Shown here one piece after another: positions 1 through 8,112 of a stretch of 37,837 bases of DNA. The stretch covers positions 1-37,837 of the forward strand of contig JAUCGA010000052.1 of NCBI GenBank assembly GCA_030377865.1, written 5' to 3'. The stretch's first letter is position 1; every line of letters begins with the position of its first letter. The translations under genes and the position numbers were made by a program. The notes under the pieces are model-generated. The model had not been told where the DNA came from. It saw only the letters and a program-made list of their open reading frames with translations, and ran no database searches. The stretch is from Anaerolineales bacterium HSG25 (GTDB taxonomy: Bacteria; Chloroflexota; Anaerolineae; 4572-78; J111).

Positions 1-99
1 GACGACCGAGTTTTTCGCAAGAAACCTGACCGCTATTTGGCTCAGCTTGAGGCTCAAGCTCAACTAATCGCTAACCCTGCCCATACCGGATTTGACTGA
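1..99 (+). CDS. 3' end of an open frame, cut by the window edge
   Basis: Frame 1 is open from the first base to a TGA at 97-99 and encodes 32 residues ending in NPAHTGFD. It is the C-terminal end of something that begins outside the window. It overlaps the next large ORF by 8 bases in another frame. The peptide has no recognisable motif. Because the next ORF begins without a signal peptide, and in mid-domain style, both may be pieces of one surface protein separated by a frameshift. An ordinary overlapping gene end is equally possible. Confidence 0.45.
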   Translation, partial: DDRVFRKKPDRYLAQLEAQAQLIANPAHTGFD

Positions 100-3000
100 A
101 TTTGCTAGGTTACTTTTGCCGTTGGGCAGTTTACCTACCACTATGCGAGTGATACTCGATAGCCAAACTACCGGCCCTAGCATGAACCTCATCGCTCCGG
201 ACGGTACAGTTTATGGGCATGATAACCTACCAGACGGAATAAGCTACCAAGAAGATCATACCTATCAAGAATCAAGTCGGAATACGCCAACCCAAAGTTT
301 CGGCTTAGGCCAGCTACGGGTTGTGCATGGAGTTGCCAACGGGCCAGCGATGGATGTACTGGTTAATGACAATCTGGTATTCAGCAATGTCACCTTTACC
401 AGCACCACAATCCATGAGATGTTTGAATCTGGGGCTTACACCATCAAATTTGTTGAAACTGGCACAACTAGTCCAGTCTTGGCTGAAACCTCAGTCAACC
501 TCGCGCCCGGCTTGGATTACACCATCGTGGCGACAGGAGAACCGGGTAATATCGTTGCTTGGTCGATTCAAGATGAGAACACACCACGAGGCGATGGTCA
601 GAGTTACCTACGCCTTGTCCATGCCGGTCATGGTCTCAATCCGGTGAACTTAGTCCAACCACTTGGGAAAAAGCTATTTGGTGAGATTGCCTATCAACGT
701 ACTAGCCAATATTACCAACTCTATCCTCAAGGTTACAACTTCGATCTGTTGGATAGTGAAACAAAAGAGATATTAGTCGAGCTATCTAATGTACTGATGC
801 TAGACGGTATCGTCTACACCATGTTCGTTTTTAATACTGCCGATGGCGTGGTTACAACCCTCCATGTTGATGCAATTGAACCAGCCACTTTGAATATTGT
901 CCAAGTTATCAATAGCGATGAGCCGTTAACCATCTCGATAGACGGTATTGAACTCGAATCGCCCATGACTGCTGGTAGTTATCTTGGGCAACCCTTATCC
1001 GTCTATCCCGGTGAACATGCCATTCAGGTAAAAACCGTTACCGGGACAACCATTCTCAGTGATACCATTCTACTCAGTATGTTTGGTGATTACACCTTAG
1101 CCCTATATGAAAAATCTGACCGACTGAATGGTGTTCTCTTAGATAGTGACCATCTACCCTCTGTTGCTAAAACGGGGCTACGCGTCGTACCATTGTTGGA
1201 GGATGTCTCGGCGGTTGATGTTACCTTAGAAGGTATGGAAAACCCAACGGTTATTCCAATATTCGATAATGTTGCCTTTGCCACCCCCAGTGAAATGGTG
1301 GATATTCAACCTTCGGCCAAATATTGGGACGCGAATGACCCAACCAAACTGTTTGGCACGGAGCTGTTCACGGTGACATTCTATGAAGCCGGAACCCAAA
1401 ACAAGATAAATGCCTTTTATCTTGATAACCTTGAATCTGGTACTAGCCAGACGGCTTATATCTATAGGTTGAATGGCACATTACAAGCGACGGTTGTAAA
1501 AGACCAACAAGCCGTCAAGAAGATTCAGGGCATCTACAAAGTTGATAAACCCCAAGTTGGTAACTGGCAAGTTCAACTCATCGGCGATAGTGTCAATGGA
1601 TCTGATTACCAACTTGAGGTGATGGCCGATAAGTTACCACCAGAGCTAAAAGAGGTTCAAGTTACCAACGGCGACCAGCCGACCATTCAATGGCGATTAA
1701 CCAGTTCCGAACCAGATACCTCGATTGCCGTCTACTACAAAACCAGCCCGATTATGGAAACTGTCTCGATTACTGATACTGATGGCACGGTTGATACACT
1801 TGAAGCCTTGGTTTACACAGGTCGAACGATTACCGATTATCTCACCGCATCGAATGACCCGACATGGACAGATGGTAGCTTGCAAAATTACGACATCCCC
1901 ACCGAACTTTTACGAAGTGGCACCTACTATGTCTATCTGGAAGCGGATGATATGGCGAGCCAGTATGTCCGTTTAGCCGCTCCAGAGCCGTTGGTAGTTG
2001 AGCATATTTGGCCTAGCACATGGCAATCTGGCTTGGTGTTGAGCCAAACTAACTATCGCGAAGTGACGGCACAATGGAATAGTTTCTCCAATCCCGATGT
2101 GCAGGAATATCGGTTAATGTGGCAATCGTCGGTTTACACTGAAACTCAAACAAGTTCACAAGATGCGTATGCTTATCAAACTGAGCCATTACAAGAAGGT
2201 GTTTACAATCTCAATCCAGGTGAAACTTATACCTTTACCGTTGAGGCCCGCACCTACGAAAATGATTGGGTTAGTACCTCAGAAAGTGTGGCGATAACGG
2301 TTCAAGGTGCTAAGTTTAATGTTGTCCCACCGACCAACTTGCCTACCATTCAAGCGGGTGAAACGGCTACCACGACCATCAAACTAACCACCAATCTTGA
2401 TCCTTATCCTAGTTCAGTAGGATTATACAGCGGCCCACGAACCCCGGGTTTGGAAATGAGCTTTAGCCCTAGTACCATCGTGCCAACCATTACCGGAACA
2501 GAGGTTGTGGTTACACTACTAGCTAATGAGTTCTTACCAAATGGAGCTTTCACAGCCACAGTTGAAGCAGTTGGCGGTGGCGAAGAGGTAAGCGTTGCTC
2601 TCGATCCCACAGTCGTTGCGCCAACGTTTGTGTTTGCTACCAACCCCTCTGCGCTGGTCTTAACCGAAAATGGGACAACGAGCATGAGTATCGTCCCTAA
2701 TCGGCTTAACGGTCATACTGTACCAATCTGGATCGAGGTGGTTGATAATCCATTGGTAATGTGGTCTTTCAATCGTGATCTGCTACATGGAAATGAAAGC
2801 ACGGTATTGACTATCGAAGACACCCCACTCACTCAAAGAGGGGTCTACACCATGCTAATTCAGGGGTACGATGAAGGCGGACCAAACCGAGTGACCATCA
2901 CTCGCACCTTGACTATCCGTAAGCCTGACTTTGTTGTCACCGGAATTTCCGACCCAATCTCTGTGACCCCCGGTCAGACCAACACGGTACGACTACCCTT

Positions 3001-3358
3001 ACAGGTAATCTTCCAAGATGGTTGGAGCAACCCCGTCAATCTGATGACTGATCAGGCCAATGCCCCATTTGGGGTACAGTTTGGCTTTGAGACTAACTCA
3101 AAGGTTCGCCAAACTAGTTCTAGTTTGAAAGATTTTATCACCCTAAACAGTGAGGGTTCAGTTGACCTCATGGTTGAAACCCTATCCGATACACCTCAAG
3201 GGTACTATCTATTACCTCTCATTGCTGAGAGTAATGGTCGCCGGAATATGCTGGAGATTGAACTTCTGGTCGGTGAGACGTTAATTGTCGAGCCGGAGAA
3301 GCCGGATGCAAAAGATATCTATCTACCAACGATTAAGAAAGAAATAGTTGAACCATAG
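92..3358 (+). CDS. Large DUF4397/FN3-type surface protein
   Basis: This 1088-residue beta-rich protein is probably extracellular or cell-surface. Four DUF4397-like units begin near residues 74 (RVVHGV), 170 (LRLVHAG), 267 (LNIVQVI) and 362 (LRVVPLL), a regular spacing of about 96 residues. Near 490-520 there is a jelly-roll-like 'P-x-x-GNWQVQL' segment. A fibronectin-type III-like domain lies around 640-745, ending in GETYTFTVEARTY. Three further immunoglobulin-like stretches follow. The C-terminus, DIYLPTIKKE, resembles the short 'YLP' tails I associate with secreted Chloroflexota proteins. The first possible start is TTG at 92 (the next in-frame ATG is residue 18), with no convincing ribosome-binding site and no signal peptide. 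The N-terminus may therefore belong to the frame that ends at 99. Ligand and role are unknown; adhesion or matrix function is a guess. Confidence 0.75.
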   Translation: MTEFARLLLPLGSLPTTMRVILDSQTTGPSMNLIAPDGTVYGHDNLPDGISYQEDHTYQESSRNTPTQSFGLGQLRVVHGVANGPAMDVLVNDNLVFSNVTFTSTTIHEMFESGAYTIKFVETGTTSPVLAETSVNLAPGLDYTIVATGEPGNIVAWSIQDENTPRGDGQSYLRLVHAGHGLNPVNLVQPLGKKLFGEIAYQRTSQYYQLYPQGYNFDLLDSETKEILVELSNVLMLDGIVYTMFVFNTADGVVTTLHVDAIEPATLNIVQVINSDEPLTISIDGIELESPMTAGSYLGQPLSVYPGEHAIQVKTVTGTTILSDTILLSMFGDYTLALYEKSDRLNGVLLDSDHLPSVAKTGLRVVPLLEDVSAVDVTLEGMENPTVIPIFDNVAFATPSEMVDIQPSAKYWDANDPTKLFGTELFTVTFYEAGTQNKINAFYLDNLESGTSQTAYIYRLNGTLQATVVKDQQAVKKIQGIYKVDKPQVGNWQVQLIGDSVNGSDYQLEVMADKLPPELKEVQVTNGDQPTIQWRLTSSEPDTSIAVYYKTSPIMETVSITDTDGTVDTLEALVYTGRTITDYLTASNDPTWTDGSLQNYDIPTELLRSGTYYVYLEADDMASQYVRLAAPEPLVVEHIWPSTWQSGLVLSQTNYREVTAQWNSFSNPDVQEYRLMWQSSVYTETQTSSQDAYAYQTEPLQEGVYNLNPGETYTFTVEARTYENDWVSTSESVAITVQGAKFNVVPPTNLPTIQAGETATTTIKLTTNLDPYPSSVGLYSGPRTPGLEMSFSPSTIVPTITGTEVVVTLLANEFLPNGAFTATVEAVGGGEEVSVALDPTVVAPTFVFATNPSALVLTENGTTSMSIVPNRLNGHTVPIWIEVVDNPLVMWSFNRDLLHGNESTVLTIEDTPLTQRGVYTMLIQGYDEGGPNRVTITRTLTIRKPDFVVTGISDPISVTPGQTNTVRLPLQVIFQDGWSNPVNLMTDQANAPFGVQFGFETNSKVRQTSSSLKDFITLNSEGSVDLMVETLSDTPQGYYLLPLIAESNGRRNMLEIELLVGETLIVEPEKPDAKDIYLPTIKKEIVEP

Positions 3359-3541
3359 GCGGAGATGGGACGTTACGTGTGAGGTGTGCTTTTCTCTACA
3401 TGCCAGCCTCAGCCCTGAATGAATATTCACCAAGTAATTAATATCTGTGCCTGAATTATTTCCAAGCACACCCGTATATTGTGGTTTAGACGCAAGGTTG
3501 CCTACTATATATGGGAGATGAATTTTGAAAATAGCTTTTAC

Positions 3542-3691
3542 TAGGCAATTATTCATTCAGGGGCATCACCTGTATCGTAGATGTTGGCATATGAAAACAA
3601 AAAGCGTCTTGTTCCAAACAGGGAACGAGACGCTTTTTCACTTTTCACTTCCTATGTTACCTGTTCAAATCCCTGAGTGAATAATTGCCTA
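3542..3691. repeat. 150-bp element bounded by 19-bp inverted repeats
   Basis: Bases 3542-3560 and 3673-3691 are inverted copies matching at 18 of 19 positions (ctgaatgaataattgccta against ctgagtgaataattgccta). They enclose the strong hairpin at 3599-3638. A further inverted match, 12 bp, links 3414-3425 and 3550-3561. The arrangement resembles a small MITE-like or BIME-like element; no ORF is carried. Confidence 0.6.
3599..3638 (+). terminator. Strong hairpin with T-run
   Basis: Two 17-base arms (3599-3615 and 3622-3638) pair with a single G-T wobble around a 6-base loop. The arms begin with A5 and end with T5, so the hairpin can act as a terminator on either strand. It lies 240 bases after the surface protein and is the most likely end of that transcript. 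Confidence 0.75.
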
Positions 3692-3735
3692 TACTGAGAT
3701 TGGTTTGGAACCGGAACTTTTTTGTGCTAATTCGC

Positions 3736-3800
3736 CTTCGACAAGACTTCGGCGTGAGATCAGTCGAACGCTCAGGCTACGTTGGATGGGCATGTCGAAG
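3736..3800. repeat. Interspersed 'cttcgaca...tgtcgaag' repeat
   Basis: The segment is bounded by cttcgaca (3736-3743) and its inverse tgtcgaag (3793-3800), with 'gctcaggctacg' inside. The same vocabulary recurs at 10810-10849, so this is a dispersed intergenic repeat family, not a gene. Confidence 0.6.
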
Positions 3801-3917
3801 GCATAGACCCTTTGGCAAGCTCAGGTTACGATAACCAGTCAATTGGGCATAATAAGTCGGACTGGTTTTGGGCGATGTCACAACAGCGAATGGCTCTCCG
3901 TTGGAGCGATACAGCTA

Positions 3918-4045
3918 ATGCATATCCTATTCGATACTAATGTTGTGCTGGATGTCTTGCTTAGCCGCCAACAGATTTTTCATGGGTGGCAGAAATCAAA
4001 ATTTATACGCCTGCGGATTTGCTTTCAACCATGAATATCGGGTAA
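3918..4045 (+). pseudogene. Remnant of a PIN-domain (VapC-like) toxin gene
   Basis: ATG at 3918 opens with MHILFDTNVVLDVLLSR, the classic start of a PIN-domain ribonuclease, including the first metal-binding aspartate in FDTN. After about 20 residues the frame changes. In the next frame the sequence reads WVAEIKIYTPADLLSTMN and stops at 4043-4045. That string resembles the last strand and tail of PIN proteins. About 90-100 central residues, including the other acidic active-site positions, are missing. This is best explained by one internal deletion that joined the two ends out of frame. No antitoxin gene was found alongside. It cannot encode an active toxin. Confidence 0.7.
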
Positions 4046-4281
4046 TGGTATCCAATCTACAGCGAATGGCTATTCGTTGGTTTCGTTATTCGTTGTTGTG
4101 TTGGGCTGGAACGGATTGGGTCTGCTCGGTTAGGACAGCGAATTTGGAAATCAACGAATTTGTTGTTTCCTGAATTCGTTGTCATCTTCCAACAAAGATA
4201 CTCACCGCAGAGGCGCGGTGCTTTCCCCCTATCAGTCAGAGGCACAATTCGGTATTTTCCCAATTCGATGTACTCTTACGC

Positions 4282-4320
4282 AACCAGCCCCACCTCTTCT
4301 TCGAGATCGGGGCTGGTTTT
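4282..4320 (+). terminator. Rho-independent terminator
   Basis: The arms aaccagcccc (4282-4291) and ggggctggtt (4309-4318) pair perfectly and are followed by a T-run. It lies downstream of the decayed PIN gene and may be the original terminator of that toxin-antitoxin locus. Confidence 0.8.
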
Positions 4321-4398
4321 TATTTTGACACGAGTTGATAACATGGCTACAATCAGGTCAGTTTAAAAGAATAGTTCGTTCATAAGGAGCGTTAATCA

Positions 4399-4443
4399 AT
4401 GTTACGACTACATCGCAAAGATATCTATCGAAAACTTCCATAA
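4399..4443 (+). other. 14-codon ORF with a good ribosome-binding site
   Basis: An AAGGAG at 4384-4389, nine bases before ATG 4399, leads a short frame MLRLHRKDIYRKLP that stops at 4441-4443. The signal is better than that of many genes here, so it may be a leader peptide or the surviving start of a deleted gene. Nothing else supports translation. Confidence 0.3.
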
Positions 4444-4471
4444 TATGTGGTGGTCAAGATGATGTTGAAAA
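4441..4471. repeat. Short dispersed repeat, copy 1
   Basis: The sequence gtggtggtcaagatgatgtt, with its flanking bases, closely matches 32011-32039, which lies between two unrelated genes. It begins exactly at the stop codon of the 14-codon ORF. Function is unknown. Confidence 0.4.
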
Positions 4472-4667
4472 CCATGTCATGCTTGCTGAGTCGAAGGCGA
4501 AGTATCCACCCGAATATCCCTAGATTCGGGGCAGTGAGACCCTTCTCCCCAAACACTCAGGGTGACATACCCATCAGTCAACGAAGCAACACTACCCCAA
4601 ACTTTATCATCATTCACCACGCAAGATAGCGGCAGTAAACAGTGTGATAACCTCGCTCATAACCACA

Positions 4668-4696
4668 TTGTCCCCCCCTCCCATCCATGTTACAAT
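4668..4696 (+). promoter_or_regulatory. Predicted leaderless promoter of the rarA fusion
   Basis: TTGTCC (4668-4673) and TACAAT (4691-4696) are separated by 17 bases. The ATG of the gene follows six bases after the -10 box, where transcription would be expected to start. No Shine-Dalgarno sequence is present. Together these suggest a leaderless mRNA beginning at or near 4703. Confidence 0.55.
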
Positions 4697-4702
4697 ACCC
4701 CT

Positions 4703-7153
4703 ATGAATCTATTCGACCACAATCGACAGACCAAAATCGAGCAGGAAGCTCCGCTCGCGGCTCGCATGCGACCACGCACCTTAGACGAGTTTATCGGCCA
4801 AGAACATATCGTCGGCCCCGGACGGCTGTTGCGGCGGGCGATTCAGGCCGACCAACTCTCCTCGGTGATATTTTACGGCCCGCCCGGAACCGGCAAAACT
4901 ACGCTGGCCCGAATCGTCGCCAACACCACGCAGGCCCACTTTATCGCCCTAAACGCGGTGCTGAGTGGGGTCAAAAATATACGAGAATCGATTAGTGCCG
5001 CCGAAGATAAACGGGGCATGTTCGGTCAAAAAACAATCCTATTTATTGACGAGGTGCATCGCTTTAACAAAGCCCAACAAGATGCCCTGCTCCCCCATGT
5101 TGAAAACGGCACGGTGACCCTGATTGGGGCGACCACCGAAAACCCCTATTTTGAGGTCAACAAAGCTCTCGTCTCCCGCTCTCGTATCTTTCAACTGCGG
5201 CAACTGGTCGAGACTGATTTACGAGCCATTGTCCATCAAGCTCTCAATGATTCGGAGCGAGGCTATGGCAGTCGCTCGATAGTTTTGTTAGACGAGGCGC
5301 TCGACCATCTGGTTAATGTCGCAAACGGCGACGCACGAGCCGTTCTGAACGCCATCGAACTGGCCGTGGAGACGACTACACCGAACGAGGCTGACCCTGA
5401 TGGAACCGGCGACACCATCACCATTACCACCCAAGTAGCCGAGGAGTCGATTCAGCGGCGGGCGGTGCTGTATGACAAGGATGGGGATGCTCATTTCGAC
5501 ACGATTTCGGCTTTCATTAAATCGTTGCGCGGCTCCGACCCCGACGCGGCGCTCTACTGGATGGCAAAAATGGTCTATGCCGGAGAAGAGCCACGCTTCA
5601 TATTTCGGCGCATGATCATTTTCGCGGGTGAGGATGTCGGACTGGCCGACCCTAACGCCATCCGAGTGGTCATGGCCGCGGCGCAAGCCTTTGATTACGT
5701 GGGCATGCCGGAGGGGCGCTTTCACCTGTCGCAAGCCTGTTTGTATCTTGCCACCGCGCCCAAAAGTAACTCTGGTTTTGCCTTTTGGGATGCCCTAGAA
5801 TCGGTGCAAAAGGAGCGAGAGGCTCAAGTACCCGACCATCTGCGGGACGGCAATCGAGATGGTGAGGATTTTGGACATGGCAAGGGTTATCTCTACCCGC
5901 ATGCCTATCGCGATCATTGGGTGGCCCAACAATATCTGCCCGAAACGTTGCAAGGACGGGTTTTTTATCAGCCCAGCGACCAAGGATACGAAGTCTCAAT
6001 TAAGGAGCAGGTTTCCCGACGGCGAGAAGCACAGTTGGCGGCCATGTTAGAGCCAGTTCCCTCCTTGTTGGGTTTAGTGCAGACCATGCCCGATGGAACT
6101 CCGACCCAGAATCGGTGGCTCCAACGCACTCTGAGCGGGGTGGGCAAACAGTTGGCCGCAGTACGAGACCGTATTTTTGCCCTCGCCAAGGTACAACGGC
6201 ATAATTTGGTATTAGATTTGAAGCTCGGTAGTGGCTTGTTAACTTGGGAAGCTATTCGGCGAGCCGTAGTCGGCGGAGTTTATACCTTGGCTCATGACCC
6301 ACGCACTGCCCATGCATTTCAACAACAGTGCCAAAATTTAGAGCCGCTAGAGCGTCCAGTATTACTAGTCGGTCAGCTTGACCAGCTTGATTCGGAGGCA
6401 TTTTTTCAGCCGACCACTCCAGAATCCGAAGCGACTCGGACTCTGCATGAGGCGATGGTTCCATACTCTCCGCCGTCAACTGACAATGACGGGGAAGACG
6501 ATTCTGATGAAATTTCGCGTTTAGGTAGCACTCTACCCCCTCCCAGCCTCCCCCTGCTAGGGGGAGGAGCTACTTCCCCCCCTTTGGGGGGGATTGAGGG
6601 GGGGCGAAACTCCACCAATCTCCAGTTTGATGTGATTGTCGGGCGTAACCTACTTACTCGTTTGCCCGACAAGGCCGAAACCCTCCAGCGTATCGCCCGT
6701 CGATTGCGCCCCACCGGACGGCTGGTCTTGGCCGAAATCGTACCCCGCCATGCTCAACGCCTCTCGCAACTGGTCGATTTAACTGGCCTACCGTCCAGCC
6801 TCGCCGAGCAGATTCAACAGGTCGAAGCGACCATCTATCAAAATGAGCACGACCCTATGGTCAACTGGGCTGAGGCCGATTTGGAGCGTCTTTTGCATGA
6901 GGCCGGTCTGACCGAAATTCAGATGTTTCCAGAGCGTCAAACCACCGACTACTACATCAGCCCAGAGCTATTGACTCGCTGGTTTACGCCTGTCCCTAAT
7001 TCAGATCGTCGTTCATTCGCTGACCATCTCCTCGCCTCCGGTGTCCGCTCGGATGAACTGTTAGAGATTCAACGTCTCTTTGAACGGCAACTCTTGCATC
7101 AGACCGTCAAATGGCAGTCGAGTTTGGTCTATTTGGTCGGGGTGAAGAAGTAG
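4703..7153 (+). CDS. rarA: RarA/MgsA AAA+ ATPase fused to a methyltransferase-like domain
   Basis: This 816-residue protein has two parts. Residues 1 to about 440 are RarA (MgsA), a replication-fork and recombination AAA+ ATPase of the clamp-loader type. It shows Walker A GPPGTGKT (59-66), Walker [10 protein letters not shown] (D116, E117) and sensor 1 GATTEN (142-147), and runs into the usual tail near [16 protein letters not shown]. The second part, from about residue 490 to 816, looks like a class I SAM-dependent methyltransferase: [10 protein letters not shown] is a degenerate SAM-binding loop, and [15 protein letters not shown] plus [13 protein letters not shown] match motifs IV-V. The loop lacks the usual GxGxG, so activity is uncertain. 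RarA proteins with C-terminal extensions are annotated in other phyla. A proline/glycine-rich insert (about residues 610-635) comes from a repeat. ATG 4703 was chosen over the upstream ATG 4562 because RarA homology begins there and the promoter abuts it. It sits 4 bp before the PyrK-like gene. Confidence 0.88.
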   Translation: MNLFDHNRQTKIEQEAPLAARMRPRTLDEFIGQEHIVGPGRLLRRAIQADQLSSVIFYGPPGTGKTTLARIVANTTQAHFIALNAVLSGVKNIRESISAAEDKRGMFGQKTILFIDEVHRFNKAQQDALLPHVENGTVTLIGATTENPYFEVNKALVSRSRIFQLRQLVETDLRAIVHQALNDSERGYGSRSIVLLDEALDHLVNVANGDARAVLNAIELAVETTTPNEADPDGTGDTITITTQVAEESIQRRAVLYDKDGDAHFDTISAFIKSLRGSDPDAALYWMAKMVYAGEEPRFIFRRMIIFAGEDVGLADPNAIRVVMAAAQAFDYVGMPEGRFHLSQACLYLATAPKSNSGFAFWDALESVQKEREAQVPDHLRDGNRDGEDFGHGKGYLYPHAYRDHWVAQQYLPETLQGRVFYQPSDQGYEVSIKEQVSRRREAQLAAMLEPVPSLLGLVQTMPDGTPTQNRWLQRTLSGVGKQLAAVRDRIFALAKVQRHNLVLDLKLGSGLLTWEAIRRAVVGGVYTLAHDPRTAHAFQQQCQNLEPLERPVLLVGQLDQLDSEAFFQPTTPESEATRTLHEAMVPYSPPSTDNDGEDDSDEISRLGSTLPPPSLPLLGGGATSPPLGGIEGGRNSTNLQFDVIVGRNLLTRLPDKAETLQRIARRLRPTGRLVLAEIVPRHAQRLSQLVDLTGLPSSLAEQIQQVEATIYQNEHDPMVNWAEADLERLLHEAGLTEIQMFPERQTTDYYISPELLTRWFTPVPNSDRRSFADHLLASGVRSDELLEIQRLFERQLLHQTVKWQSSLVYLVGVKK
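6530..6606 (+). repeat. GC-rich intergenic-type repeat embedded in the rarA fusion
   Basis: The coding strand here is a run of C-rich and G-rich blocks that fold on themselves (cccctgctaggggg, then ccccccctttggggggg). It is translated as [19 protein letters not shown]. It falls between the two halves of the methyltransferase-like domain and is unlike the surrounding codons. It keeps the frame open, so it looks like an in-frame insertion of a dispersed repeat. Confidence 0.65.
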
Positions 7154-7157
7154 TTCT

Positions 7158-7940
7158 ATGCAAAAAACCACTTTGACCATAACCCGCAAAACCCTCCTTA
7201 GCCCCGCATGGTGGCAAATTACCCTCTCCGCTCCACATCTGGCCGAACAGTTGATCCCCGGCCAATTTCTGCTGGCTCAATGTGCTGACCCATTTACCGC
7301 CTATCTCCGGCGACCCGTTTTTCCCATGCTTGTTGAGCCGAATCACTTGGCTTTGCTGTTGCGCCCATCCTCCGATGCTGGCTTGGCTTGGTTGCTGACT
7401 CGTCAGGTCGGCGACCAGCTTGATCTGCTTGGCCCCTTGGGTCAGGGTTTTCCTCAACCAGCAGAGGGCCAACATGTCTGTCTCATCAGCGACTCTTCTG
7501 ACCTCGCGCCGCTATTAGGTCAGATGCAAATCGCTCTACAAAATAGCTCTGTCGTAACGATGGCACTGCAAGCCAGCCGAGCCAATCGGCTATACCCCAT
7601 CTCGACCTTGCCCATCGCCGTAGAACTGCATGTCGCCACTTTGGACGGCTCGATGGGGCAACGAGGTCGCCTGACCCCGCTTTTACCCGATTTGTTACGC
7701 TGGGCCGATGTGGTGTATGCCACCGGCTCCATGCCATTTTTGCACCAGCTCCATCAACAGGCTCTTGAGATTCGTTTGGGGCATCACACCCAATTTTTGT
7801 ACGGGCTATGGCCGCAACAGTTATTTGGGTGCGGCTTGGGAGCCTGTTTAAGTTGTGTGGCAACCACTGCGTCAGGTCTCAAACGAGTTTGTGTCGATGG
7901 GCCGATTTTTGATTTGGGGCACATGCTGGGTGAAACATAA
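7158..7940 (+). CDS. PyrK-like flavin/2Fe-2S electron-transfer subunit
   Basis: This 260-residue protein has the ferredoxin-reductase layout of PyrK, the electron-transfer subunit of class 1B dihydroorotate dehydrogenase. A beta-barrel FAD domain contains YLRRPVFP (R51, R52, P53), the usual flavin-binding RRP motif. A nucleotide-binding middle domain with weak motifs follows. The C-terminal cluster CGLGACLSCVATT...RVCVDGPIFD supplies C225, C230, C233 and C245 for a 2Fe-2S centre. Length and cysteine spacing fit PyrK. No pyrD catalytic subunit is next to it, so the partner must be elsewhere or the protein serves another dehydrogenase. ATG 7158 follows the rarA-fusion stop by 4 bp, implying co-transcription. 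Confidence 0.82.
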   Translation: MQKTTLTITRKTLLSPAWWQITLSAPHLAEQLIPGQFLLAQCADPFTAYLRRPVFPMLVEPNHLALLLRPSSDAGLAWLLTRQVGDQLDLLGPLGQGFPQPAEGQHVCLISDSSDLAPLLGQMQIALQNSSVVTMALQASRANRLYPISTLPIAVELHVATLDGSMGQRGRLTPLLPDLLRWADVVYATGSMPFLHQLHQQALEIRLGHHTQFLYGLWPQQLFGCGLGACLSCVATTASGLKRVCVDGPIFDLGHMLGET

Positions 7941-8008
7941 GTAGATGAATATAGATTTTACGAGTTTGCCTCCTCCGGGGTATGTAGTTTTCCTTGAAGG
8001 AGAGTGTG

Positions 8009-8052
8009 CCCGCCAAATACCTGTTACGATTATATAATCGTAATAATCAGGA
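8009..8052. repeat. Dispersed hairpin repeat, copy 1
   Basis: The stretch cccgccaaatacctgttacg followed by a small palindrome (tacgattatataatcgta) and aatcagga matches 16196-16240. The palindrome arms differ from those of the other copy (tgcgatta...taatcgca) in a paired way, so the hairpin is kept in both. Confidence 0.6.
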
Positions 8053-8071
8053 CAAATAAATTGTGTATTCC

Positions 8072-8104
8072 AGAGTGGTTCAATCTTTAAGATTGAACCA
8101 CTCT
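8072..8104. repeat. Palindromic repeat family P1, copy 1
   Basis: This is a perfect inverted repeat with 16-base arms (agagtggttcaatctt) around one central base. Related copies lie at 20461-20493 and 29326-29358. Here it ends only 8 bases before the ATG of the first GT-C gene, where it would fold in the 5' untranslated region. Confidence 0.85.
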
Positions 8105-8112
8105 CTTATAAA

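Noticed and set aside
4447..4629. 60-residue ORF in the gap before rarA
   Set aside because: It is made of repeat debris and has no ribosome-binding site or recognisable motif.
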